Numbered from the stretch's first letter, positions 14,848 to 22,958 are shown. The stretch: DNA of 23,462 nucleotides from JADJTT01 sp049306275 (GCA_049306275.1 JBAQQB010000177.1:1-23462), one strand, 5' to 3'. Translations and numbers: made by a program. Notes: generated by a model from the sequence alone, not told the origin.

Positions 14848-17800
14848 ATGAAAAACAAGCTATTCAACCTGCTGGCCGTGCTGATCCTGCTGCTGAGCGG
14901 CACAGCCCTGATGGGCCAGCGGCAGATCACGGGTAAGGTCACCGACCAGAGCGGAGAGCCCCTCATCGGCGCTACCGTGGTGGCAAAAGGCGCCGCAACA
15001 GGAACGGCTACCGAGGTCGACGGCAGTTTCAGCCTGACCGTACCTGCGGAAGTCCAGGCCTTGCTGGTTTCATACGTGGGTTATGAGACCCTCGAATTCG
15101 ACCTTGGCGCAGAAAACAACGTGACCATTGTGATGGCTGACGAAGCCAAGGTGCTCACCGAGGTGGTGGTGACGGCGCTGGGTATTGAAAAAGAAGAGAA
15201 AAAAGTGGGCTACGCCACGCAGGATGTGGACGGCGTCAGCCTCCAGAAAGCCCGCGAACCCAACGTGCTGAGCAACCTGACCGGCCGTGTGGCGGGCCTG
15301 ACCGTGTTCAACCGCACGGGGCTTTTCGAAAACCAGGCCATCCTGCTTCGAGGCCGCTCCCCGCTCATCGTGATGGACGGTGTGCCTGTGAACACCGACT
15401 TTTGGGATATCAGCTCCGACGACATCCAGGAGATCACGGTGCTGAAGGGCACGGCCGCTTCGGCGCTCTACGGGTCGCTGGGCAAGGACGGGGCGATCAT
15501 GATCACCACCAAACGGGCAAAAGGGAAAGGCTTCTCGGTAGATTACAACACCAGCAACATGTTCCAGGCCGGTTGGCCCATCCTGCCCGAGGTGCAGACG
15601 CAGTACGGCGCCGGCTACGGCGGGCAGTACGCCTATGTCGATGGCAAAGGCGGCGGCATACAGGACGGCTCGGGCTGGATATGGGGCCCAAAGCTGGATC
15701 AGCCCGACCCCAACACTGCCAGCGGTTTTGTGGAAATACCGCAATACGACAGCCCTATCGATCCCAATACCGGCGAGCGCATCCCCACCCCCTGGGTGTC
15801 GAGGGGAAAAAACAACCTGGCCAACTTTCTTGAAACGGGTTTCATCACCTCCCACAACCTCAGCGTGAGCGGCAAGAACGAGCAGGGCGACATCCGGCTC
15901 TCCGTCTCGCAATTTTACCAGAACGGGCAGGAGCCCAACACCTCCGTCAACGCCACGACCTTCACCCTCGCCGGCGGCTACAACCTCGGCGCAAGGCTGA
16001 AGGCCAACGCATCACTGACCTACAACAAGCAGTACACCCCCAACTACCCGCGCCGCGGCTACGGCCCGCAGAACTACATCTACAACCTGCTGCTGTGGAC
16101 CGGTCCCGACGTAGATGTGCGCGACCTGCGCGACTACTGGATCCCCGGACAGGAAGGCCTGGCGCAGCGCCACTACAACCTGGCCTGGTACAACAACCCC
16201 TATTTCGCAGCATTTGAAAACCTGCAGCCCTACTCGGCCGATAACACCTATGGCTATCTGTCGCTGGGCTACACCTTCTCCCCTGCGCTCCAACTGCTGG
16301 TGCGCTCCGGCGCCGACATGCGGCTCGACCAATACGAGCTGCTCACGCCGAAGAGCTATATCCTGTATTCCGACGACGTCAACGGCAACTACTACATCGA
16401 AAACAACTACGACTTCCAGCTCAACAACGACCTGTTGCTGAGCTACAACAAGTCGTTCAGCGACAACTTCGAGGTGAGTGCCACCCTGGGCGGAACGGCC
16501 CGGTCCCGCAACCGCCGCTTTCTCTCGTCGAATACCTCGGGGTTGAACATACCGGAACTGTACACCCTTTCCAACTCGATGAACGACGTGACGACCACCA
16601 ACATCCGCGGCGCCAAACGGGTGAACAGCGTGTATGCGACGGCCGACTTTGGTTTCGCCCGCGCCATCTACCTGGGCCTGACCGCCCGCAACGACTGGTC
16701 TTCGTCGCTGCCGCCCGAGAGCAACTCCTATTTCTATCCCTCCGTATCGCTCAGCGCGGTGGTATCGGAGCTGTTCGAGATGCCTGATTTCCTGCCCTTC
16801 ATGAAGCTGCGCGCCTCCTGGGCGCAGGTGTCGAGCGATCTGGGCAGCGAGGGCAGCGCCGATCTGGGCGCTTACGAGTACCAGGCCACCTACAATCCGG
16901 CCGTCAACTGGGACGGCGTGGCCTCCGTGTTGTTCCCCGGCACCCTGGCCAATCCGCTCATCCGTCCGGAGACCTCCACCACGCTGGAGCTGGGCGGCGA
17001 TATCCGCTTCATCAACAACCGGCTTGGGCTGGATGTGACGTATTACCGCACCATCGACCAGGACGATATCATCTCCCTGCCCGTATCGCTGGCCTCGGGC
17101 TTTGATGCCCGGCTGGTCAACGCCAACCAGTACCGCAGGCAGGGCCTGGAGGTGATGCTGAACGCCGCGCCGGTGCGCAGCCGCAACTTCCGCTGGGACC
17201 TGAACCTCAACTGGGCCAGCTACCGCCGCTACCTCGACGAGCTGGCCGACGGGCTTGACGAGCTCAATGGAGTCAGGGAAGGGGAAAGGATGGATATTTA
17301 CTACGGCGACGCCTTCCTTCGCGCGCCCGACGGGAAGATCATCTACGACGCTAACTCCGGCCTTCCCCGCATCGACCCCAACCGCCGCAGCCTGGGCTTC
17401 ATCGACCCCGATTGGGTGGCGGGTTTGTACAACCAGTTCACCATCGGCCCTGTGTCGCTCAGCTTCCTGATCGACGGGCGGCAGGGCGGCATTTTCTATT
17501 CCCAAACCATCCGCAAGATGTGGTGGGGCGGCACCCACCCGGGCTCGGTGACGCCCGACCGGGATATGGAGAACGAGGGCATCAAGTCGTATGTGGGAGA
17601 AGGCGTGGTCGTTACCGGCGGCGAGCTGATCACCGATGCCAACGGCAACGTGATCTCCGACACCCGCGAGTTTGCATCCAATTCGACCAAGGTGTTCTGG
17701 TCGAACTGGATCAACTCCTACTACCACGGCGCCGCCGAAGAGTCAAACCTCTATGATGCCAGCTTCATCAAGCTGCGGGAGGTGACGGTGACCTTTCAGG

Positions 17801-17991
17801 TACCCAAGAAGTGGATCACCGGCATCGGGTTGAGCGAAGCCGCCGTGTCGTTCGTAGGCCGCAACCTGGCGCTGTGGACGGACAACGACTACGTCGATCC
17901 GGACCCCTACGGTTCGCCAACGGGCGGGGAGGAGTATTTGCAGACGCCGCCTTCGAGGAATATAGGATTTAATGTGAATGTCAAATTTTAA
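14848..17991 (+). CDS. SusC/RagA-family TonB-dependent outer-membrane receptor
   Basis: A 1047-residue outer-membrane transporter. Signal peptide 1-24 (ending LMGQ) is followed by a carboxypeptidase-regulatory-like beta-sandwich (QITGKVTDQSGEPLIGATVV ... VGYETLEFDLG, about 25-100). The plug domain then shows the family hallmark ITVLKGTAASALYGSLGKDG and AIMITTK (about 193-219), and a long beta-barrel ends in an aromatic C-terminus (NVNVKF). SusC proteins import oligomers or other large ligands with a SusD lid, powered by TonB. The SusD partner starts 10 bases after the stop. The upstream genes encode a secreted phosphatase and a repeat protein, so the ligand may be a phosphorylated compound; this is inferred from context only. 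The gap to the upstream gene is 35 bases with no obvious promoter. Confidence 0.95.
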   Translation: MKNKLFNLLAVLILLLSGTALMGQRQITGKVTDQSGEPLIGATVVAKGAATGTATEVDGSFSLTVPAEVQALLVSYVGYETLEFDLGAENNVTIVMADEAKVLTEVVVTALGIEKEEKKVGYATQDVDGVSLQKAREPNVLSNLTGRVAGLTVFNRTGLFENQAILLRGRSPLIVMDGVPVNTDFWDISSDDIQEITVLKGTAASALYGSLGKDGAIMITTKRAKGKGFSVDYNTSNMFQAGWPILPEVQTQYGAGYGGQYAYVDGKGGGIQDGSGWIWGPKLDQPDPNTASGFVEIPQYDSPIDPNTGERIPTPWVSRGKNNLANFLETGFITSHNLSVSGKNEQGDIRLSVSQFYQNGQEPNTSVNATTFTLAGGYNLGARLKANASLTYNKQYTPNYPRRGYGPQNYIYNLLLWTGPDVDVRDLRDYWIPGQEGLAQRHYNLAWYNNPYFAAFENLQPYSADNTYGYLSLGYTFSPALQLLVRSGADMRLDQYELLTPKSYILYSDDVNGNYYIENNYDFQLNNDLLLSYNKSFSDNFEVSATLGGTARSRNRRFLSSNTSGLNIPELYTLSNSMNDVTTTNIRGAKRVNSVYATADFGFARAIYLGLTARNDWSSSLPPESNSYFYPSVSLSAVVSELFEMPDFLPFMKLRASWAQVSSDLGSEGSADLGAYEYQATYNPAVNWDGVASVLFPGTLANPLIRPETSTTLELGGDIRFINNRLGLDVTYYRTIDQDDIISLPVSLASGFDARLVNANQYRRQGLEVMLNAAPVRSRNFRWDLNLNWASYRRYLDELADGLDELNGVREGERMDIYYGDAFLRAPDGKIIYDANSGLPRIDPNRRSLGFIDPDWVAGLYNQFTIGPVSLSFLIDGRQGGIFYSQTIRKMWWGGTHPGSVTPDRDMENEGIKSYVGEGVVVTGGELITDANGNVISDTREFASNSTKVFWSNWINSYYHGAAEESNLYDASFIKLREVTVTFQVPKKWITGIGLSEAAVSFVGRNLALWTDNDYVDPDPYGSPTGGEEYLQTPPSRNIGFNVNVKF

Positions 17992-18001
17992 CCCACCCAT
18001 C

Positions 18002-19462
18002 ATGAAGCGAATATTCTGGCTTTTACCCACCATACTCCTCTTCACAGCTTGTGAGAGCTTTGAAGAGCTTTCGGTCGACCCCAACCGCTCTTCGGAGGTC
18101 AACCCCGGTTTGTTGCTGACCAATATCATGGTCGACGCGTTCAACATCCCTTCTGCTGATGCGGCGTTGGCCTCTCAGTACCTGGTCTTCACCGACGGGG
18201 TGGCTGACGAGCAGTACTACGGTTGGCAGCGGGCGGGCTTCGGGCGGTACAGTTCCCTGCTCCAGGTTGCAAAAATGATCCAGGAGGCTGAGCGCATCGG
18301 CAACGACAACTACGTGGCCATCGGCAAGTTTTTCCGGGCCTGGCATTTTCATGAGCTGACCCGCACTTTTGGCGACGTGCCGTATTCAGAGGCTTTGAAA
18401 GGAGAAGAAAACGGCTTTACGCCGGCTTACGACACCCAGGAATCCATCTACGCAGGTATCCTGCAGGAATTAGAAGAGGCCAACGGGATGCTCGGCGAGC
18501 TCAACGGTCCGGTCAACGGCGATTTTCTCTACAATGGCGACTTGCAGCAGTGGAAGAAGCTGATCAACTCCTTCCGCGTGCGGGTGTTGATCGATCTTTC
18601 CCGGAAAGAAGGAAACACCGCGATCGACCCCAAGGGGCAGCTGGCCAAGATGGCAGCTGATCCGGCGAACTACCCTGTTTTTGCCGGCAACGGCGACCAT
18701 GCGCAGCTGGTGTATGTGGACCGCGACAACAACCGCTATCCGCACTACAACAACCGCAGTTTACAGACGGCCTATTACCTGTCGTCGACCTTCGCCGACC
18801 TGCTGAAATCGTACAACGACCCGCGTCTTTTCGCCTACGCCGACCCCGAGCGCAGGGCCGTGGAGAACGGCCAGCCCGGCTATGAGATGATCGCCGGCGC
18901 CTACGGCGGCCTGGAATCGGGCGCGCAGCTGACGGCCAACGTGCTGGCCGCGAGCAACGAAGGCAAGGGTTCGCCGGTGGACGACCGCTACCACAGCGTG
19001 CCGGAGGGAGAGCCCTGCATCGCGCTGGGCTACCCCGAGCTGCAATTCAACCTGGCTGAAGCGGTAGCAAGGGGCTGGATCAGTGGGGATGCGAAGACTT
19101 ATTACGAGAACGGGATCCGTGCGTCGATGGAGTTTTACGGCATTTCGCAGGCGAGGATTCTATCCTACCTGGCACACCCGCAGGTGGCCTACGACCCGGC
19201 CAGGGGCATAGAGCAGATCAATATTCAGAAATACCTGTCGCTGTTCATGCACTCGGGCTGGGAGTCGTTTTACAACCAGCGCCGCACGGGCTACCCCGAG
19301 TTCCGCACCGGCGACGGCACCCAGAACAACGGGCTGGTGCCCCTGCGCTGGATGTACCCTCAGAGCGAGCTCGACTACAACCAGGCCAAGGTGTCAGAAG
19401 CCATCAACCGGCAGTTTGGGGGGAATGACCATGTGAATCAGGTGATGTGGCTCTTGCAGTGA
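18002..19462 (+). CDS. SusD/RagB-family surface lipoprotein
   Basis: A 486-residue lipoprotein. The signal peptide ends in a lipobox LFTAC (C17). The start of the mature protein (ESFEELSVDPNRSSEVNPGL) matches SusD-like proteins of the SusD-like_2 type. TPR-like helices follow (KFFRAWHFHELTRTFGDVPY), and the tail contains NQVMWLLQ. SusD proteins form the hinged lid of SusC and bind the ligand. ATG at 18002 was chosen over 17978 because it opens the lipoprotein signal; 17978 would overlap the susC end. The TGA stop at 19460-19462 overlaps the first bases of the heptamer repeat that follows. Confidence 0.93.
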   Translation: MKRIFWLLPTILLFTACESFEELSVDPNRSSEVNPGLLLTNIMVDAFNIPSADAALASQYLVFTDGVADEQYYGWQRAGFGRYSSLLQVAKMIQEAERIGNDNYVAIGKFFRAWHFHELTRTFGDVPYSEALKGEENGFTPAYDTQESIYAGILQELEEANGMLGELNGPVNGDFLYNGDLQQWKKLINSFRVRVLIDLSRKEGNTAIDPKGQLAKMAADPANYPVFAGNGDHAQLVYVDRDNNRYPHYNNRSLQTAYYLSSTFADLLKSYNDPRLFAYADPERRAVENGQPGYEMIAGAYGGLESGAQLTANVLAASNEGKGSPVDDRYHSVPEGEPCIALGYPELQFNLAEAVARGWISGDAKTYYENGIRASMEFYGISQARILSYLAHPQVAYDPARGIEQINIQKYLSLFMHSGWESFYNQRRTGYPEFRTGDGTQNNGLVPLRWMYPQSELDYNQAKVSEAINRQFGGNDHVNQVMWLLQ

Positions 19463-19516
19463 AGGGTGAAGGGTGAAGGGTGAAGGGTCTTCACTCTTCA
19501 CCCTTCTCTCTTCACT
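19461..19516. terminator. Heptamer-repeat hairpin between the SusD gene and the sigma factor gene
   Basis: Four tandem GAAGGGT units (19461-19488) face TTCACTC, TTCACCC, TTCTCTC and TTCACT units (19490-19516) of largely complementary sequence. This gives a long imperfect hairpin that can slip in register. It fills the gap between two convergent genes and can terminate both; AAAAAT follows on the plus strand. Confidence 0.7.
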
Positions 19517-19521
19517 AAAAA

Positions 19522-19737
19522 TCAGTTCATGAGCACCGCCCTGTAGCGCTCCTCGATGATGGCCCGAAGGCGTTGGCGGGCCCGGCAGAGGCGGCTTTTG
19601 ACGTCGGATTCCGACCAGCCGGTGGCGTGGCAGACTTCCTGAATGGATTGTTCCTGAAGATAAAAGCGTTTGATAACGGCGTGGTCTTTTTCGTTGAGTT
19701 GGCGGAGGGCTTGTCCCAGCCACCAATGCGATTCGCG
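19522..19737 (-). pseudogene. Detached sigma4 half of the ECF sigma factor, after an in-frame TAA
   Basis: Directly after the TAA at 19740-19738 the same frame continues for 71 codons to a TGA at 19524-19522. It begins RESHWWLGQALRQLNEKDH. It reads as a textbook sigma-70 region 4: LRQLNEKDHAVIKRFYLQ, SIQEVCHATGWSESDVKSRL and CRARQRLRAIIEE. No ATG, GTG or TTG in frame could start it separately until the last codons. It therefore looks like the second half of the 192-residue sigma factor, cut by a nonsense codon (CAA to TAA is one transition), or expressed only by read-through. A sequencing error is the simple alternative. Confidence 0.85.
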
Positions 19738-20100
19738 TTATTCGAGGCCTGAGGCCTGTTCGAAGCCGCCGAGGCGTTCGAGCGCCAGGGTATCTTCGCG
19801 CTCCAGTTGGATGCGGCTGCGTTTCCAGCGCAGGCGGGTCAGGGCGGCGGAAGAAGCGACCCGGGAAATCCAGGTGCTGAGTTTGCAGTCGCCCCTGAAA
19901 TTTTCAATGCTTTTGAAAATGCGGATGAAAGCATCCTGCACGACCTCCTCCACATCATCCGGGTCGTCGAGGTAGCGGCTGACCACTGCGCGGACGAGAC
20001 CTTTGTAGCGCTGCATGAACAGCGTTTGCCCCAGCGGTTTGCTCCCCGCCGCCATCCTGAGCATTTGATCTTCGGTCATGTTTTCAATTTGGACTTTCAT
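19738..20100 (-). CDS. ECF-type RNA polymerase sigma factor, sigma2 half ending at an internal TAA
   Basis: 120 residues containing sigma region 2: LFMQRYKGLVRAVVSRYL, DPDDVEEVVQDAFIRIFKSI and GDCKLSTWISRVASSAALTR. These give core-binding and -10 recognition helices. Region 4, needed for -35 recognition, lies in the same frame after the TAA. Intact ECF sigma factors are about 190 residues, and 19522-20100 restores 192. As it stands the product would be half a sigma factor, most likely inactive. In Bacteroidota, ECF sigma factors often control SusCD loci, and this one abuts the SusD gene, but no FecR-like anti-sigma gene is adjacent. The upstream stretch has a near-match -7 element (GATCTTTG at 20127-20120). 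Confidence 0.85.
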   Translation of the reverse strand: MKVQIENMTEDQMLRMAAGSKPLGQTLFMQRYKGLVRAVVSRYLDDPDDVEEVVQDAFIRIFKSIENFRGDCKLSTWISRVASSAALTRLRWKRSRIQLEREDTLALERLGGFEQASGLE

Positions 20101-20281
20101 GATTTGGGTGTTTTTTCTTCAAAGATCACCCTGGAAAGGCCTTTGCGCCATTTATTCATGACCGAATCGCCGAAACGGGGGGGTGAAGGGGCGAATTGGG
20201 GGGATGGAAGTTCTTTGCAACCAGGGTAAAACAAGATGCGTCTATGCAGCCAAGTCAACATTTTCTAATAAACCAACCATA
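20101..20281. other. Divergent intergenic region with G-tracts
   Basis: 181 bases between the sigma factor gene and the beta-barrel gene hold both promoters. G-runs of 7, 4 and 6 lie at 20177-20183, 20188-20191 and 20198-20203, a pattern compatible with a G-quadruplex on the plus strand if the first run splits. No exact TAnnTTTG is present on the plus strand. Confidence 0.5.
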
Positions 20282-20863
20282 ATGAAAACAATCGCATGGC
20301 TTACAACCGCAGTGATATGCTGCCTGTTGGCCGCTCCGGCAGGAGCTCAGAAGCCCCTTGCCTTCCAAGCTACCGTTTTATTCCCTTCATTTGGGTTACC
20401 CTTGCATCAACCGGCGCAAAACTTCCGGAACCTGGGATTCCGCGCCGGAGTGCTGGTCCCTTTCAACCAACAGCAAACCACGGGGCTGCATCTGGAAGCC
20501 GGATTTTTCCGCACGCGCACGCAGGGCCAGCATCTCTTTGCGCAGGCTCGTCTGGCCTGGCACCCGCTCATCGCAGGCAAGGTAGAAGCAGGCGGGCATA
20601 TCGGATTGGGTTACCAACTCGCGTTTGGGCCGGATCAGGGGTATATCCACGACCCCGAAAATGGCTGGTCTGTTATTACCAACCGCAAGGGAATGCTGGG
20701 CGTTGTGGCAGGGTTGCACCTGGGCTACCGCACCCGGCTTTCGCCTGGGCTGGAATGGAGGCCGTTTGCCGATCTGGATGGGATGGCCCTGGTTGGTTAT
20801 AGCGAGGGCTATCCGGTGATACCTGGAAGTTTGATTTCGGTAGGGCAAATGTTCAAATTTTGA
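20282..20863 (+). CDS. Small outer-membrane beta-barrel-like protein, function unknown
   Basis: A 193-residue protein with a signal peptide (MKTIAWLTTAVICCLLAAPA then GAQ). The mature part alternates short amphipathic strands rich in Gly and aromatics (LGFRAGVLVPF, TGLHLEAGFFRTR, LFAQARLAWHP, VEAGGHIGLGYQLAFG, GVVAGLHLGYRTRLSP) and ends in MFKF, the terminal aromatic of BAM-assembled barrels. About eight strands can be counted. No family name is recognised. ATG at 20282 was chosen for the signal peptide; the upstream open frame is not similar to anything. It is divergent from the sigma factor gene. Confidence 0.75.
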   Translation: MKTIAWLTTAVICCLLAAPAGAQKPLAFQATVLFPSFGLPLHQPAQNFRNLGFRAGVLVPFNQQQTTGLHLEAGFFRTRTQGQHLFAQARLAWHPLIAGKVEAGGHIGLGYQLAFGPDQGYIHDPENGWSVITNRKGMLGVVAGLHLGYRTRLSPGLEWRPFADLDGMALVGYSEGYPVIPGSLISVGQMFKF

Positions 20864-20897
20864 CAGGATATTTTTTTATAGCTAAATATCACTTTCG

Positions 20898-22082
20898 ATG
20901 AAAAATATAATTGGATTTATGTTCGTGGTGGGGCTGGCGGGTTGCCAGATGCTGGAGCAGGAGTTTCCCACCCCTGCGGCTTGTGAGTTGCAGCAAGCGA
21001 TAAAAGAGGACCATTCGTATGCCGGAGAGCTTACGACTTTGCTCGACAGCTTTGTGCAGGCCGGGTTGCCAGGGGCGGTAATCGCCATCAGCAACGAGGA
21101 GGGCGATTGGGCGGGGGCTGCGGGGCTGGCCAGCATTGAAGAAGAAATTCCGATGCAGGCCTGCATGGCGCAGCATGGGTTCAGCATATCCAAAACCATG
21201 TTCAGCGCCCTGTGCATGAGGTTGTGGGATCAGGGGCTGATCGATCTCGACGTCCCGATTGCCGGCTATCTTCCCGCAGAGATCGCAGAGCAGGTTTCGG
21301 ATCATGAAAAGATCACGGTGCGGATGTTGTTGAACCACACTTCGGGCATACCGGAGTTTCACGATGACCTGGGGCGTATCTCGGAATATTTGCAGGATCC
21401 TGTGAAGCGCCGCAGCAGGGAGGAGTTGCTTGGCTATGTCAGGGAAAAACCTTTGCATTTCGAGCCCGGTACGGACTGGGCCTATTCGAACACCAACTAT
21501 TTGCTGCTGACCTGGGTGATCGAGGAGGCGTCCGGTAAGGACCACGCGCTGGTAATGAAGGAGCAATTGCTCGACCCGCTGGGTTTGTCGCACACCTGGT
21601 ACAAGGTACAGCCGGGTTATCCCGATGCCCTTGCTCTGCCCAACTATTACTGGGACCGCTATTCCAAGGGCATCCTCGAAAATTGCTCGGAGGCCAACCT
21701 CAACATCGGCGCATGGTCTGGCTTCGGCGAAGACGGCGTGATCGCCACCCCGCTCGACTTTGTGCACTTCATGCAGGCGCTGGCCGAAGGCAAGGTGGTT
21801 TCGGAAGCGGCCTGGGCGGAGATGACCCAATGGGTACAAGGCAGCCAATCGGCAGAACCCGATTACGGGTTAGGCCTGGTTTGGGTGAACTTCGGAGGAG
21901 GCGTGCATGAGTTCGGGCATTATGGAGGGGGCGTCGGGGGTATTTGCGTACTGATCTATCTGCCGGAGCAGAAGACCAGCGTATATGTGGCGACCAATGC
22001 CGGCGCCATCACAGGCGGGGAATATGCGCATCTGGCCTATACCTTCATCAACAGAATACCGGCTGTGATTGCGGAGCGGTAA
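20898..22082 (+). CDS. Serine hydrolase, beta-lactamase (class C/PBP-like) family, lipoprotein
   Basis: 394 residues. A lipoprotein signal ends in GLAGC (C16). The active-site elements of the family are visible: S96-I-S-K99 (SxxK), Y196-S-N198 (YxN) and H341-Y-G343 in place of the KTG box, as in many esterase/D-aminopeptidase-like members. LLNHTSGIPEF is the typical conserved loop between them. The substrate could be a D-amino-acid peptide, an ester or a cell-wall fragment; beta-lactam resistance is not implied. It starts 34 bases after the beta-barrel gene with a TTTTG (20858-20862) and TAAATA (20883-20888) upstream, a weak promoter candidate, or is co-transcribed. Confidence 0.9.
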   Translation: MKNIIGFMFVVGLAGCQMLEQEFPTPAACELQQAIKEDHSYAGELTTLLDSFVQAGLPGAVIAISNEEGDWAGAAGLASIEEEIPMQACMAQHGFSISKTMFSALCMRLWDQGLIDLDVPIAGYLPAEIAEQVSDHEKITVRMLLNHTSGIPEFHDDLGRISEYLQDPVKRRSREELLGYVREKPLHFEPGTDWAYSNTNYLLLTWVIEEASGKDHALVMKEQLLDPLGLSHTWYKVQPGYPDALALPNYYWDRYSKGILENCSEANLNIGAWSGFGEDGVIATPLDFVHFMQALAEGKVVSEAAWAEMTQWVQGSQSAEPDYGLGLVWVNFGGGVHEFGHYGGGVGGICVLIYLPEQKTSVYVATNAGAITGGEYAHLAYTFINRIPAVIAER

Positions 22083-22193
22083 TGAAGCCAAATGTCGCAT
22101 TTTGAGCATACCTGCTCGTTTTCGGGCATGGTTTGGCGGGATGTGATAATTTGCCTGCTCAAACCATTTCCTCATCCCAAAAGAGAACAAAAA

Positions 22194-22793
22194 ATGAAAA
22201 ACATTCTCATCATTCTCCTCATCGCTGCTGTGGCGAGTATCGCCCAAGCTCAGACCACCCACAATGTGACTGTGCAGAATCATTCCTTTAATCCCGCCAA
22301 CCTCAGCATCCAGGTGGGAGACACGGTCAGGTGGACCAACAACAGCGGGAGCCACAACGTGAATGGCACTACAGCTACTTTTCCTTCCAATCCCGAGTCG
22401 TTCGGAAATTCGGTTGGGACAAACTGGGTGTTTACTCATGTGTTCATGACGGCCGGAGAATACGACTATCAGTGCAATCCCCATGCAGCCATGGGCATGA
22501 CCGGTGAGATCACCGTGACGCCTGTTTCCTCCGTCAGCGAAGCGGGAGTGTTACAAGCCAGTGTATTCCCCAACCCTGCACACGACTTTGTCGCGTTCGA
22601 GTTTGAGCAGGAAATCGAGCCTGGTTCTACCCTTCTGGTATATGACATGGCAGGCAGTGAGATGGCCCGTTTACTTGTCAGTGGCAGGAGTGTACGTCTG
22701 GAGACAGGCAGTTGGCCCGGAGGCATGTACCTCTACCAGGTTTTTAAGGGAAAAACGCTGCTGAGCGCAGGGCAGGTAATCATCCAGCATTGA
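22194..22793 (+). CDS. Secreted blue copper (plastocyanin-like) protein with T9SS domain
   Basis: A 199-residue protein. Signal peptide 1-20 (MKNILIILLIAAVASIAQAQ). Residues ~22-110 form a cupredoxin domain with all four type 1 copper ligands: H54 (SGSHNV), C94, H97 and M102 in YQCNPHAAMGM, with the C-x2-H-x4-M spacing of plastocyanin. The rest (VFPNPAHDFVAFEFEQ ... AGQVIIQH) is a T9SS sorting domain. It should be a copper electron carrier or copper-binding protein exported across the outer membrane. The start at 22194 is preferred over the earlier ATG at 22092 because it opens the signal peptide. It appears to be transcribed alone. Confidence 0.9.
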   Translation: MKNILIILLIAAVASIAQAQTTHNVTVQNHSFNPANLSIQVGDTVRWTNNSGSHNVNGTTATFPSNPESFGNSVGTNWVFTHVFMTAGEYDYQCNPHAAMGMTGEITVTPVSSVSEAGVLQASVFPNPAHDFVAFEFEQEIEPGSTLLVYDMAGSEMARLLVSGRSVRLETGSWPGGMYLYQVFKGKTLLSAGQVIIQH

Positions 22794-22839
22794 GAAATCG
22801 TGCAGATTTAGCCATTCCTCCCTGTCGAGCGCTTGCGTC

Positions 22840-22931
22840 GGGCCTTCTTCTTTGTTGGCATCGCCCCAAAAAAGAAGCAAAAAAATGCTAGTCCTGCAAA
22901 CTCGCTCCGCTCGAACAGTGCAGGACGGCCC
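22840..22931. repeat. Intergenic nested inverted-repeat element
   Basis: GGGCC (22840-22844) pairs with GGCCC (22927-22931). Inside, TTCTTCTTT (22845-22853) faces an AAAAAAGAAG stretch (22868-22877), and GTCCTGCA (22891-22898) pairs perfectly with TGCAGGAC (22919-22926) around a loop containing CTCGCTCCGCTCG. The cloverleaf-like layout and the AAACTCGCTCCGCTCGAACAG loop resemble dispersed intergenic repeats of Bacteroidota genomes, as I recall them. Only one copy lies in this window, so repetition cannot be shown here. Confidence 0.5.
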
Positions 22932-22958
22932 CCCGCATCTGTCTTATGGAAAATTCTG

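Noticed and set aside
16012..17727. A 571-codon minus-strand frame inside the susC-like gene
   Set aside because: Fully antisense to a TonB-dependent receptor with clear motifs; composition (Val/Gly/His/Gln-rich) is that of a shadow frame.
19394..19726. A 110-codon minus-strand frame over the sigma factor's 3' half
   Set aside because: It is out of frame with the sigma4 sequence, which is perfectly readable in the frame that follows the TAA, so a frameshift explanation is not needed.
20858..20888. Classical sigma70 promoter TTGACA with TAAATA upstream of the serine hydrolase
   Set aside because: TTGACA overlaps the previous stop codon, and Bacteroidota promoters use TTTG/TAnnTTTG; the match is weak at the second element, so it was left as a remark only.
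20898..22082. Beta-lactam resistance gene
   Set aside because: The SxxK/YxN/HxG set is shared by many esterases and peptidases; nothing points to beta-lactam hydrolysis.
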